Numbered from the stretch's first letter, positions 35,240 to 45,021 are shown. The stretch is DNA of 64,000 nt from Sphaerospermopsis sp. SIO1G1 (GCA_010672785.1 JAAHFX010000009.1:603769-667768), one strand, 5' to 3'. Notes: a model not told the origin generated them from the letters alone. A program made the numbers and translations.

Positions 35240-36709
35240 TTATTTTTTGAAATGCCGCAAATTGTTAACATCCTGATATTGGGCAATAAATTCTGCATTT
35301 TTTATTTCTAGAGATGATAATAAACTCACTGGAAAATTTTGTGGGGAATATCTGGCATCATACCAAGATTGTTGATTAAAATATGCTTGTAAACCTGGAG
35401 TCTCAAATTTGCGTCCGTGAACTGCAAAGATTGTATTTCGCATAATATCTAAATCATAACTACTTTTATCAACTAAATCTGCGGTTGTAACTCTTCTTTG
35501 GGAAAGCCAAGCATAATTATTGCCTGTGTTATTGATATTTTTGGGTTCCTGAAAAATCGTTTTTTTAATTTCAGCTTGGTAGGTTATTGTTGGTGTAGGA
35601 CTAGCAATATTTTTAGAAATTTCGTACTGAGAAGATAGCTCTTGTGTTTCATCAGTTGGATTTTTTCTGGTGGTGGAAATTGATATTTCAGCCTCTTGTA
35701 CAGTTTCTAAAGATTTATTGATTACTTGTACAAGTATAATAGAAATTGCAGCTAAAATACCAATTATTAAACTCCCAATGATAATATTTTTGCTTTGATT
35801 ATCAGTAATTTTTTTAGTATTATTAATAGTTGGTGCTAAAGTTGGTTGTTGCTTTGGGGTAATTGCTTGATTTTGTACAGTAGAAATAAGATTATAATTA
35901 TCTTTTAAAGCACTTAGCATTTCTGTTGCAGAAGCAAAACGATCTCTGGGATGATAGGCTATAGCTTTATCAATTATATCTGCTAAATAGGGATTAATAT
36001 TATTAACAAAGTGTCGCCAAATTATCTCTCCTGTTTGGGAATCTGTTTCTAGTTGTTGAGGTTGTCTACCAGTTAATAAATAAATTACTGTTAAACCTAA
36101 ACTATATAAATCACTAGAATAAACAGGCCTTCCTACTGCTTGTTCACTAGACATAAATCCAGGTGTACCAATAATGATTGAACTAGTAGGATTACCTTGA
36201 GAATTGAAGACAGTTGTCATTGATTCTCGGACTGCCCCAAAATCAATTAATACTGGTTTTTTATCACTTTCACGAATAATAATATTATCTGGTTTGATAT
36301 CTCGGTGAACTATGTTCTGGGAATGAACATACTCTAAAATTGGTAAGATATTAATTAGTAATTCTTCAATTTTTTGTTCAGTAAATAAACCTTGTTTTTG
36401 TATTTTTGCACTTAAAGTATCGCCTTCTACCCATTCTTGAACTAAGTAAAATTCTCCCTCAGAATAGAAGTAAGCGTGTAAAGCCGGAATTTGATTAGAT
36501 GCACTACCGAGTGCTTCTAAAATTGCCGCCTCTCGTTGGAATCGTTCTTTTACTATTTGGTAAATTTGTGGATTATTATGGATAGGTTTTAATTGTTTTA
36601 CCACACAAAGTCGCTGTGATGGCATATTCGTATCTTCAGCGAGAAAGGTTTCACCAAACCCACCAGATCCCAGAGTACGAGTTACTTGATAGCGGTTGTT
36701 GAGCAACAT
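35240..36709 (-). CDS. Serine/threonine protein kinase with C-terminal YARHG-like domain
   Basis: 489 residues. Kinase domain: GSGGFG (14-19), Lys38 in VVKQLKP, HRDIKPDNI, IDFGAVRE, GTPGFMSSEQ. A transmembrane helix lies near 310-332 (IIIGSLIIGILAAISIILVQV). The C-terminal ~85 residues contain LDIMRNTIFAVHGRKFETPGLQAYFNQQSWYDAR, the pattern of the YARHG domain, usually extracytoplasmic. The kinase half is closely related to that of the neighbour encoded at 33248, so the pair looks like a tandem duplication with different sensor domains. Confidence 0.93.
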   Translation of the reverse strand: MLLNNRYQVTRTLGSGGFGETFLAEDTNMPSQRLCVVKQLKPIHNNPQIYQIVKERFQREAAILEALGSASNQIPALHAYFYSEGEFYLVQEWVEGDTLSAKIQKQGLFTEQKIEELLINILPILEYVHSQNIVHRDIKPDNIIIRESDKKPVLIDFGAVRESMTTVFNSQGNPTSSIIIGTPGFMSSEQAVGRPVYSSDLYSLGLTVIYLLTGRQPQQLETDSQTGEIIWRHFVNNINPYLADIIDKAIAYHPRDRFASATEMLSALKDNYNLISTVQNQAITPKQQPTLAPTINNTKKITDNQSKNIIIGSLIIGILAAISIILVQVINKSLETVQEAEISISTTRKNPTDETQELSSQYEISKNIASPTPTITYQAEIKKTIFQEPKNINNTGNNYAWLSQRRVTTADLVDKSSYDLDIMRNTIFAVHGRKFETPGLQAYFNQQSWYDARYSPQNFPVSLLSSLEIKNAEFIAQYQDVNNLRHFKK

Positions 36710-36740
36710 GATTGTTTTGTTATATGCAATTATTACATAA

Positions 36741-37613
36741 TTAAATTATACTCCGTAAAATTCGCTCAATCATACCATTGGCTTGAGAAACATAACCACC
36801 ACCAAATAAATTAAAATGATTGACTATATGATATAAATTATAAAGAATTTTCCTTGTTTCATATCCTGGTTCTAAAGGAAATACTTCTTGATATCCTTGA
36901 TAAAAAGCATTGGGAAATCCACCGAATAATTCTGTCATAGCAATATCAACTTCTCTATCTCCATAGTAAGTTGCTGGATCAAAAATAACAGGTTCACCAT
37001 CCACTGTAAATCCGGCATTTCCTCCCCATAAATCACCATGTACTAAGGCAGGTTGAACAGGATGATTTGCTAATAGTTTGGGAATAGCATCTATTAATTT
37101 ATTTTCTAAAGGAAAATGTCCACCTTTTCTTCTTGCTAACTTAAATTGATAACCTAAACGATGTTTTCCATAAAATTCAATCCAGTCTGATTCCCAAGTG
37201 TTAATTTGCGGTGTTGAACCAATGGTATTATTCATGTTCCAGCCAAAACCTTGGATACTAATTGTTTTGTGCATGGCTGCTAAATTGCGCCCCATTTGTT
37301 GCCAGGATTTATTACCACTACTATTCAGTTTTAGGTATTCTAGAACTATATAACTAGAATTATTTGTAGTTCCCCAGCAGATAGGTTTAGGAACTCTAAT
37401 TGTATGAGTTTCATACATTTGTTGTAAACCCAACATTTCTGCGGCAAACATTTCACCTTGAGATGCTTGATTGAGTTTGACAAAATATGTAGTTGTTCCA
37501 TCACTTATTTGATATGCCTGATTAATACATCCACCACCGACTGATCTATTTTGGGAAGTTTGAAATTTTTGTCCGGTTACTTGGGTAATTTTTTGATCTA
37601 TTTCTTGCCACAT
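36741..37613 (-). CDS. Fructosamine kinase family protein
   Basis: 290 residues of the aminoglycoside-phosphotransferase fold. The FN3K family signatures are present: VGGGCINQAY, YFVKLN (ATP Lys), EMFAAEMLGL, the catalytic loop LVHGDLWGGNAGF, and the metal-binding IFDPATYYGDREVDIAMTELFGGF. FN3K-like enzymes phosphorylate ketosamines on glycated proteins and so help deglycate them. It lies 31 bp upstream of the kinase at 35240 on the same strand and may be co-transcribed with both kinases. Confidence 0.94.
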   Translation of the reverse strand: MWQEIDQKITQVTGQKFQTSQNRSVGGGCINQAYQISDGTTTYFVKLNQASQGEMFAAEMLGLQQMYETHTIRVPKPICWGTTNNSSYIVLEYLKLNSSGNKSWQQMGRNLAAMHKTISIQGFGWNMNNTIGSTPQINTWESDWIEFYGKHRLGYQFKLARRKGGHFPLENKLIDAIPKLLANHPVQPALVHGDLWGGNAGFTVDGEPVIFDPATYYGDREVDIAMTELFGGFPNAFYQGYQEVFPLEPGYETRKILYNLYHIVNHFNLFGGGYVSQANGMIERILRSII

Positions 37614-37884
37614 TGTATATTTTTGATTTGTAAAGATGTTGATGAGGTAGAACCTCTGTATTTCATTCCCAGTCGGAGACTGGAAACGAGAGTTATTTCA
37701 GTTATCAGTTATCAGTTGTCAATACCTATTCTATCCTCTGAAAAAGCGGGTTTTAGACTGCAATTTTTCGGTAATAGCATCAGTCTGGAATCTGATTATT
37801 AATGACTAATGACTAATAAACCACTCCAGGCACAGAGAACACAGAGAAATGAGGGTTTGAGATATATTTTGTGTAAGTCCTGAA

Positions 37885-39171
37885 CTAATTTGGTTTAATT
37901 ACTACTACGCCATAAGCATTAGTGGGAAGATACTTTTGTGCTGCTACCATTAAATCATGTTCGGTTTGTGATTGTATATGTTGAGGATAATTAAATGCTG
38001 GTTCTAATTCCCCAATTATAGATTGGTAATAACCATATAAACTAGAGCGATTGCTTGGTGTTTCATTACCAAATATAAACCGATTTGCTACTCTTGTTCG
38101 CACACGGGCAATTTCTGATGTTTGAACTAATTCTGTGTGTATTTTTCCTAAATGTTCAATAATTGCTTTTTCTACTATTTCTACATTTTCAGGATCACAT
38201 TTCGCAGAGATCGAAAATATTCCTTGCAGTTTATAATTAGTATTGCTAACAGAAATTGAAGAAACTAATCCTTTTTCTTCTCGTAAGTCATTAACTAATC
38301 TAGATGTGCGCCCATGTCCTAAAATTCCTGCAACTACATCTAAGGCATAAGTATTTTGTAAATCCATCATTCCCGGTACTCGCCAGAGTATAATCAATCT
38401 AGCTTGTTGCAGACTTTCATCTACAAATTGTTGACGAACTATTTCGGTAAATGGTGTTTCTTGATTAACTTTTAATGGTTCATTTTGAGACGATAGAAAT
38501 TGTGATGGTTGAGTATTTTGTGCAAATCCTTGGGCAACAATTTCTATTAATTCTTCTACAGGTAAATTACCCACAGCTACCGCAGTCATGGAAGATGGTT
38601 GATACCAATTTTGATGAAATTCACGCATTTGCTGGGGTGTAACCTGGGAAATTATTTCATGTGAACCAAGTACCGGACGACGATAGGGTAATAAATCAAA
38701 AGCAGTTTGTATTGTATGACGAGAAATGCGTCTTCTGGGATTATCTTCTGAACGTCTAATTTCTTCTAAAACTACTAATCTTTCCTTTTCAAAAGCATCT
38801 TGAGGAATGCTAGGATTACAAACTACATCTATTTGTAAAGGAGCTAATTCTGCAAAGTCTTTGGGAGCAGTTGTAATATAAAAATGTGTGTAATCTTGGC
38901 TAGTTGCAGCGTTGGTGACAGCACCTTTTTCTTCTATACGTTGTTCAAATTCACCACTAGCAAGTTTGTTTGTACCTTTAAATACTATGTGTTCTAAAAA
39001 ATGAGCCATTCCATTGATATCATCTGACTCCACAGCAGAACCGATGTTCACCCATAAATTCAGGTTCACTGCTTCTACCAGCATTTGTTCAGCGATAATG
39101 GTTAAACCGTTGGGTAAGCGGTGTATTTGAGGGGTGTGAAGGCGTGGAGTTTTCAGCAGTGTTGATGTCAT
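37885..39171 (-). CDS. M16-family zinc metallopeptidase
   Basis: 428 residues. The inverted zinc motif HFLEH has His57, Glu60 and His61. The third ligand Glu137 lies 76 residues after His61 in VVLEEIRRSED, as expected for active M16B peptidases. The C-terminal half keeps the LRE-EKGLVSSISVSN and FIFGNETPSNR patterns. Cyanobacterial genomes often have an active and an inactive M16 gene side by side; here only the active type is visible. It may degrade processed peptides or act at the cell envelope. Confidence 0.94.
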   Translation of the reverse strand: MTSTLLKTPRLHTPQIHRLPNGLTIIAEQMLVEAVNLNLWVNIGSAVESDDINGMAHFLEHIVFKGTNKLASGEFEQRIEEKGAVTNAATSQDYTHFYITTAPKDFAELAPLQIDVVCNPSIPQDAFEKERLVVLEEIRRSEDNPRRRISRHTIQTAFDLLPYRRPVLGSHEIISQVTPQQMREFHQNWYQPSSMTAVAVGNLPVEELIEIVAQGFAQNTQPSQFLSSQNEPLKVNQETPFTEIVRQQFVDESLQQARLIILWRVPGMMDLQNTYALDVVAGILGHGRTSRLVNDLREEKGLVSSISVSNTNYKLQGIFSISAKCDPENVEIVEKAIIEHLGKIHTELVQTSEIARVRTRVANRFIFGNETPSNRSSLYGYYQSIIGELEPAFNYPQHIQSQTEHDLMVAAQKYLPTNAYGVVVIKPN

Positions 39172-39262
39172 TGCTTGTGAGGGCTATGTTACTACTTATA
39201 TTTTACAACGCTCTTGATGGGGTTAGCAGTGGTAAAAATTTTAGAAGTTGTGGAGGATGTTT

Positions 39263-39486
39263 TTATCTATTTTCTGGAAGTCTGCTCATCAAATCTTCAA
39301 AACTATCAGGACATACATCGGGTAGACTGACATCATACATTTTTAAAACTTTGCATTTTGCTCACTCATATTCAGCTTCAATATTGATTTTATTTAATAG
39401 TGTTTTAGTTAATCTTCTCTCAATTTCATCTTGGAAATCATCAATTTCATCAATCCAAAGTTTTCGTGTTTGGATATCTTTGGTAT
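39263..39486 (-). pseudogene. 3' remnant of a minus-strand gene, with in-frame stop
   Basis: On the minus strand a coding-like frame reads TRKLWIDEIDDFQDEIERR then LTKTLLNKINIEAEYE, hits TGA, and continues in the same frame as KVLKMYDVSLPDVCPDSF to a TAA at 39263-39265. It lacks a start because its 5' part ends at about 39486, where the plus-strand Rpn-like frame begins. I do not recognise the family. It looks like the decaying C-terminus of a real gene. Confidence 0.4.
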
Positions 39487-40248
39487 AGTCTAACTTTAAT
39501 CTGTGAATCATTCCGATTTGATGGTATCTTTATGCCAGATAATGAAGAAAAACCGATTTATTTTGCCGAGGTGCAATTTCAACCAAAACCAGAATTTTAC
39601 TGGGAATTTATCACCGAAATAAACCTCTACCTTAACCAATATAAACCAAAACAAGATTGGCAAGCGGTAGCCATATTTCCAAACCGAAGTTTAGATGTCA
39701 AAGAATTGACTAATTACCAACAGGAGTTAGTGGATAGTGGGCGCATAACAAGAATTTATTTAGATGAAATGCCACCAGGTTCAATTGGTATGGGTTTAAT
39801 TGAATTAATTCTCAGTCAAGAAACCCAAGCACCAGAAATAGTTAAGAACTTGATGTCAAGAACCAAAACTGAAATTAGCAATAATTCCGAAAGAGAAGGT
39901 ATTATAGACTTATTGGAAACAGTTTTGTTGTCTAAGTTTTCTAAATTAAGTAGAAAGGAGATAGAAGCGATGTTTTTAGTTAGTGATATTAAACAAACTA
40001 GAGTTTATCAGGAAGCAAAGCAGGAAGGTATGGAAGAAGGTGAACAGAAAGGTAAGCTGGAAGGGAGAAAAGAAGGAGAAGTAAAATTACTAGTACGTCT
40101 AATTTCCAAACGGTTTGGAAAACTAAAAGACAGTCAAATTCAAACCATTAATAAACTGTCTCTAGAACAATTAGAAGGATTGGGAGAAGCATTATTAGAC
40201 TTTGGGGATGTTAATGATTTAGATGAATGGTTGAAATCTCATACATAA
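39466..40248 (+). pseudogene. Rpn/DUF2887-type nuclease-like gene, N-terminus truncated
   Basis: 260 codons from a GTG at 39466, but recognisable family sequence begins at SFRFDGIFMPDN, which normally follows ~50 N-terminal residues (start MK.D..FY.LF). Catalytic PD-(D/E)XK-like residues remain (Asp19, Glu35-V-Gln37 in YFAEVQFQ), as do IFPNRSLD, IYLDEMP and the charged C-terminal helix (EGEQKGKLEGRKEGEVKLL). With the missing 5' end, expression is doubtful; an ATG at 39532 would give an even shorter product. Related proteins are recombination-promoting nucleases or putative transposases, common in cyanobacteria. Confidence 0.65.
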
Positions 40249-40391
40249 TCATAAATTTTTCACTAATGTTGATCATTATTTTATTGAATAAATGTATGTG
40301 AATCAATTTACTTTCTTTCCCCCTACTCCCTGCTCCCTGCTCCCTGCTGACTTCATGATCAGTATTTAACTAAACATAATATATTCTAGGC

Positions 40392-40412
40392 GGGCAAGAT
40401 GCCCACCCCACA
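40392..40412. repeat. Dispersed hairpin repeat GGGCAAGATGCCC
   Basis: GGCGGGCAAGATGCCCACC with a flanking CCCAC. A second copy starts at 43042, followed there by a partial direct repeat (AGATGCCCACTCCAC). It is common between cyanobacterial genes. Confidence 0.7.
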
Positions 40413-40438
40413 AAAAAATTTAAACCTGTAAATTGTAA

Positions 40439-41170
40439 CTAACTGTTAGCAATTGGTGGGAAAACAGAAATATTTCTAGGCGCTTCTACTACTGTTTCAT
40501 TGGATGGAAAGAAATTCTCTGCTAACAACTTTTGAAATGTATTCACAGAACCTTGCCAATTACTAATTACTTGTTGTAAGCTTTGCAATTTCTCTGCTGC
40601 GTTATTTCCTGCCAGGGCATAATTATAGTTACCAGAAAATAAAATTGCAGGTACTACTTTTTCCGGAAACTGTACGTTTGCTTGGTTAATGTTTACATTC
40701 AAAACTCCTCCCTGTAAAGGATAACTTAACTGTAATGCTGCGTTAACTTTTGCACCTTGGAATTCTTGCCATGCACCAGGTGATAACAATTTTCCATTGA
40801 TGTATTGATATGCTTCTGCTTCAGAGTTAAAAGTGACAAATCCTCTGGGGTTTATTCCCACTCGTTGATATTCAATTTGGGATAGTTTTTCCACTAACTG
40901 TTGGGTAATTTTGGGAATTTGAATGTCTACTAATTTTCTTTTGCCTACAACTTCAACTACAGTTACATTATTGGGTTGGGCAACAATTCCTACACCTGTT
41001 TTGTAAAAAAGTTGGACGACAAAATTGTTAAAAACTGGCTCTCTGGCTAATTCCCAGTCTTGGGGAATAATACCAGTAGATTTGAGAACGTCGGGTGTGA
41101 TGATTGTGGGTTTAAGGTTTTTGGCGGTAATGGCGATCGCTAATTCTTGAATTTCAAAGTTTTTATTCAT
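40439..41170 (-). CDS. Conserved hypothetical protein
   Basis: 243 residues, soluble, no signal peptide or membrane helix. It opens FEIQELAIAITAKNLKPTIITPDVLKSTGIIP, followed by a mixed alpha/beta sequence with VGIVAQPNNVTVVEVVG and a second half rich in Asn/Val (GGVLNVNINQANVQFPEKVVPAILFSGNYNY). It looks like a complete, well-folded protein from its codon pattern and clean boundaries. I do not recognise the family. It is divergent from crtD across 144 bp. Confidence 0.7.
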   Translation of the reverse strand: MNKNFEIQELAIAITAKNLKPTIITPDVLKSTGIIPQDWELAREPVFNNFVVQLFYKTGVGIVAQPNNVTVVEVVGKRKLVDIQIPKITQQLVEKLSQIEYQRVGINPRGFVTFNSEAEAYQYINGKLLSPGAWQEFQGAKVNAALQLSYPLQGGVLNVNINQANVQFPEKVVPAILFSGNYNYALAGNNAAEKLQSLQQVISNWQGSVNTFQKLLAENFFPSNETVVEAPRNISVFPPIANS

Positions 41171-41314
41171 GTTTGAATTTGCCTAATTTTATTAAAACGT
41201 AGCTACTGTATCATCAACAGCCAGTATAAATACAATTATCCTGAAACTCCTAGATCAGCAGATTTAATTTAAAATTATGAATAGTAATATTAAGAATTGT
41301 AAAATTAAGTATCT

Positions 41315-42835
41315 ATGCCTAGTCTATCTCAGCATAAAAACCAACCCCATGCGATCGTCGTCGGTGCAGGAATAGGTGGACTTACCGCCGCTGCATTATT
41401 AGCACATAGGGGTTACAGCGTTTTAAACCTCGATCAAGCAATAGTTCCCGGTGGTTGTGCTTCCACCTTCAAACGTCAGGGTTTCACCTTTGATGTCGGT
41501 GCAACTCAGGTTGCAGGTTTAGAACCAGGGGGAATACATCACCGCATTTTCTCTGAATTAAATATAGAACTACCACCAGCGACTCATTGTGATCCTGCTT
41601 GTGCGGTATTTTTACCTGGAGAAACCACACCTATTAATGTTTGGCGAGATCCCCAAAAATGGCAGGAAGAAAGACAAAAACAATTTCCTGGAAGTGAAAC
41701 ATTTTGGCAATTATTAGCTACTTTATTTAATGCAAGTTGGGAATTTCAAGGGCGAGATCCGGTGTTACCACCCCGGAATGTATGGGATATTTTCCAACTA
41801 ACAAAAGCATTACGTCCGAATACATTAATTACCGCACCTTTCACATTTATGACAGTGGGAGATGCGTTAAGATTGTGTGGTTTAGGAAACGACAAAAGAC
41901 TGCGGACATTTTTAGATTTACAACTCAAATTATACTCCCAAGTTAGTGCTGAAGAAACGGCTTTACTTTATGCAGCTACAGCATTAAGTGTCTCCCAATC
42001 GCCCCAAGGATTATATCATTTACAAGGGAGTATGCAAGTATTGAGCGATCGCCTGGTAGAATCTTTAGAAAGAGATGGTGGAAAATTATTAATGCGTCAC
42101 ACTGTAGACAAGATTAATGTGGAAAATGGCAAAGCTAACAGTGTCGTAATTAGAAATCAAAAAACCGGAGAAATTTGGACAGAGAAAGCAGATCATATAA
42201 TTGCTAATGTCACCGTACAAGACCTTGTAAAATTATTAGGAGAAAAAGCCCCTTCAGGATATAAAAACCGAGTTAAGAAACTACCTTCTCCTTCGGGTGC
42301 ATTTGTGGTTTATATCGGTGTTGATCAAAGTGCAATTCCCTATGAATGTCCACCTCATTTACAATTTCTGTATGATATCAATGGCCCAATTGGAGAAAAT
42401 AACTCCTTGTTTGTCTCTGTTAGTCATGCAGGAGATGGACGCGCACCAGAAGGTAAAGCGACAATTATAGCTTCATCTTTTGTTGATTTTACCCAGTGGT
42501 ATGATACAGACAACTATCAAGAATTAAAAGAGAAATTCACCCAAGACGCAATTTCCAAACTTTCCCAATACTTCTATTTAAAACCAGAAACTATTATTTA
42601 TGTAGAAGCTGCAACTCCAAAAACATTTGCTAATTATACAGGTAGAGAAAAGGGGATTGTTGGGGGAATTGGTCAAAGAATTCCTACTTTTGGACCTTTT
42701 GGTTTTGCCAATCGAACACCTATTAATAATTTATGGTTAGTGGGAGATTCTACTCATCCAGGAGAAGGTACAGCAGGGGTAAGTTATTCAGCATTGACAG
42801 TTGTGAGACAAATTGAGGCAGAAAAGGTGAAGTAA
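41315..42835 (+). CDS. crtD: C-3',4' desaturase CrtD (carotenoid)
   Basis: 506 residues of the CrtI-type FAD oxidoreductase family. The N-terminal dinucleotide fold is VVGAGIGGLTAAALLAHRGY, followed by PGGCASTFKRQGFTFDVGATQVAGLEPGG, which separates CrtD from the CrtH isomerase. The C-terminal FAD motif is NLWLVGDSTHPGEGTAGVSYSAL. CrtD introduces the 3',4' double bond of myxol during myxoxanthophyll synthesis. Length is normal. Its TAA is immediately followed by the ATG of the next gene, so the two are translationally linked. Confidence 0.88.
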   Translation: MPSLSQHKNQPHAIVVGAGIGGLTAAALLAHRGYSVLNLDQAIVPGGCASTFKRQGFTFDVGATQVAGLEPGGIHHRIFSELNIELPPATHCDPACAVFLPGETTPINVWRDPQKWQEERQKQFPGSETFWQLLATLFNASWEFQGRDPVLPPRNVWDIFQLTKALRPNTLITAPFTFMTVGDALRLCGLGNDKRLRTFLDLQLKLYSQVSAEETALLYAATALSVSQSPQGLYHLQGSMQVLSDRLVESLERDGGKLLMRHTVDKINVENGKANSVVIRNQKTGEIWTEKADHIIANVTVQDLVKLLGEKAPSGYKNRVKKLPSPSGAFVVYIGVDQSAIPYECPPHLQFLYDINGPIGENNSLFVSVSHAGDGRAPEGKATIIASSFVDFTQWYDTDNYQELKEKFTQDAISKLSQYFYLKPETIIYVEAATPKTFANYTGREKGIVGGIGQRIPTFGPFGFANRTPINNLWLVGDSTHPGEGTAGVSYSALTVVRQIEAEKVK

Positions 42836-43027
42836 ATGCAAACATTAATTAGACTAAGAATTGAAAAATGTATTGAAGGTAATCAAGAGTATTTTATTGC
42901 CACCAGTAATGATTTACAGGGATTAGTTGCTGAAGGTAAAACTATTAAGGAAGCAATAAAAATCGCTGAAGATGTAGCTAAAGTACTTTTAGATTTAGGG
43001 AGGAAAAATAATTACGCACCAGTGTGA
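42836..43027 (+). CDS. HicB-like antitoxin-fold protein, without a partner toxin
   Basis: 63 residues with the HicB N-terminal partial RNase-H fold: IRLRIEKCIEGNQEYFIATSNDLQGLVAEGKTIKEAIKIAEDVAKVLLDL. The C-terminal DNA-binding domain of full HicB antitoxins is absent, and no HicA (small dsRBD-like toxin) frame lies on either side. The start codon abuts the crtD stop (TAAATG). Solo HicB-like proteins are frequent in cyanobacteria; function unknown. Confidence 0.8.
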   Translation: MQTLIRLRIEKCIEGNQEYFIATSNDLQGLVAEGKTIKEAIKIAEDVAKVLLDLGRKNNYAPV

Positions 43028-43161
43028 TGAGGTATGTTATTGGCGGGCAAGATGCCCACCCCACAAAAGATGCCCACTCCACAAGAGTTTCATGATTATG
43101 ATTCGTACTTCATCGCAACGAAATCCGCTGTATAAATAAGTTTCAATTTTAGTTCTGTACC

Positions 43162-44268
43162 TTAACGATTTTCCAACTCACCCAAAATGTAAATCAATTC
43201 TGCTTCCTGTCTAACATCTTCTAACTTTTGAGCTAAAGGTAGCGCCCGTTGATAAAATTCTCTAGCTAAAGCGTATTTTTCCATTTTTTCGTACAGTTTA
43301 CCGCTGGTAACTAAATATTTTAATTCCTCTCTGATATTATTAGTAGACTTAGCGATCGCTAATTGTTGCTCTAACAATTCAAAAGCTCTTTCATAACGAC
43401 CAACTGCACTATGAGCTTTCACTAAACCATCAATTGCTCTGAGTTGGTTGGGTAAATCTAAATTAATTCTTGCCAACCTTAAAGCCCTACCATAATTACT
43501 AATTGTATTATCATAATCATTAGCAAATAAATAGGCTTTACCTAAATTATTTAAAGTATTCATCTCCCCTGCAACATCATTAGTTTGACGGCGAAAATTT
43601 AAAGCAGCTTCCCCAAATTGAATTGCTTCTTGATAATTTCCTAACCTGATATGGACAAGAGATAAATTACTCATAGAAAGTCCCTGTCCGGCTAAATTAC
43701 CAACATCACGGGAAATGACTAAAGCATCAACAATAGTTTTTCCAGCAGCATCGGGTTCACCTTTTTGAATTAACAAAGTTCCCAAATTATTTAAAGCAAA
43801 AATTTGAGTTTGAAAATCTTGATTATCTCTTGCTATTCCTAACCGCCGACGAATAGCATCTTCTGCATATTTAATATTTCCTGATTCTAAATAAGCACCT
43901 GCTAGTAAATCATAGGTTAAACCTTGGGAATTTTTATCACCTAAAGAATGATAAATTTTTAATGCCTGTAGTCCAGATTGAATACTTTGATGAATAGAAC
44001 CATTTGCATATTGTTGTTTACCTAAAAGTAACAATTTATCCGCTCTTTCTCGCAGTGGCCTAAGATTTAGAGGTTTACCAATAGGATGATTTAAAGGATT
44101 ATGAATTTGATCAGTAATATCAATCGCATTTGCAGGTTTAGGTATCAATAAACAAGTAAATAGCAAGATATAAATAACTGGTTTTGGAAATTTAACAAGT
44201 TGGTGGTAAACAGAAGTTAAATTAACATTAACGGTGCTAGTTTCTGATAATAAATGTTGTTTTTTCAT
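43162..44268 (-). CDS. Exported or membrane-anchored TPR protein
   Basis: 368 residues. A hydrophobic segment at about 30-48 (PVIYILLFTCLLIPKPANA), ending in an ANA-like cleavage site, acts as signal or anchor. Seven or so TPR units with MalT/LGN-like spacing follow (LTYDLLAGAYLESGNIKYAEDAIRR, NNLGTLLIQKGEPDAAGKTI, NLSLVHIRLGNYQEAIQF, NNLGKAYLFANDYDNTISNY). It is probably a periplasmic protein-protein interaction scaffold. It lies 108 bp from the sigma-factor-like gene on the same strand. Confidence 0.85.
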   Translation of the reverse strand: MKKQHLLSETSTVNVNLTSVYHQLVKFPKPVIYILLFTCLLIPKPANAIDITDQIHNPLNHPIGKPLNLRPLRERADKLLLLGKQQYANGSIHQSIQSGLQALKIYHSLGDKNSQGLTYDLLAGAYLESGNIKYAEDAIRRRLGIARDNQDFQTQIFALNNLGTLLIQKGEPDAAGKTIVDALVISRDVGNLAGQGLSMSNLSLVHIRLGNYQEAIQFGEAALNFRRQTNDVAGEMNTLNNLGKAYLFANDYDNTISNYGRALRLARINLDLPNQLRAIDGLVKAHSAVGRYERAFELLEQQLAIAKSTNNIREELKYLVTSGKLYEKMEKYALAREFYQRALPLAQKLEDVRQEAELIYILGELENR

Positions 44269-44376
44269 AACCCTGAACCTTAGAATATATTTTGTAAATA
44301 AACCTTATCTGACAAATCTTTGAACTTTCATTCTTGAATGAGCAGTTACGTTACTATACTTAAACTTAGGTTAAAT

Positions 44377-45021
44377 TTAACTAGAAGTGTCTTCTTCACC
44401 TAAGTAAATCACACGGATATCAGTCGGTAAATTTTCCTCTAGTTTATAATACGCTTCTTGGAGAAAACCTGCTATCTGATTGGGTGTGATATTTTCTCCT
44501 TCTGCCTGTAAGTATGCCGCAATACGGGTTTCACTCCAATGAAAAGTTTGAGCCATTAACACAATTAAGCGTAACATTGGCGGTAATTGATCTAGTGCTT
44601 GTTCTATATAACACCAAAACGGTGGTGAAGTATCTTTGAGAGAATAATGTATAGATTCAGTCGGTGGTAGTTTAATATCGTTAATACAAAAAGCCGTTAA
44701 ATTAATCAACCAATTTTGCAAAGTTAATATTTCTTGTCCCGTTTCTGGATGTGTTAAATATAACCCACCTAACTCATCATATATGTGTTTCCAAGTTAGA
44801 GCAAATAAATAATCTGCCTGAACCGGCGATCGCGCTGAATGTTGAATTAAGGTATACACTATAGGACTATAACGACAAAAAATAGCCGTAAAGTATTTAC
44901 CTTGATCTGGATAGCGTCTAAACAAAGTCAGTAACTCTTGATCACTGTAATGAAACAGCGACTTAATCAAGGGATGATTAATTTCTGGAAAGTAAGGAAT
45001 TTGCACAAGCGTTTTAGTCAA
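44377..45021 (-). CDS. Sigma-70-like (ECF-type, divergent) protein
   Basis: 214 residues. The N-terminal half resembles sigma region 2 (LFRRYPDQGKYFTAIFCRYSPIVYTLIQHSARSPVQADYLFALTWKHIYDEL). The C-terminal half resembles region 4 (ALDQLPPMLRLIVLMAQTFHWSETRIAAYLQAEG). The canonical DAE/W acidic motif of region 2 is replaced and the region 4 helix-turn-helix is degenerate, so promoter specificity or activity is uncertain. It lies next to a TPR protein gene, which it might regulate. Confidence 0.65.
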   Translation of the reverse strand: MTKTLVQIPYFPEINHPLIKSLFHYSDQELLTLFRRYPDQGKYFTAIFCRYSPIVYTLIQHSARSPVQADYLFALTWKHIYDELGGLYLTHPETGQEILTLQNWLINLTAFCINDIKLPPTESIHYSLKDTSPPFWCYIEQALDQLPPMLRLIVLMAQTFHWSETRIAAYLQAEGENITPNQIAGFLQEAYYKLEENLPTDIRVIYLGEEDTSS

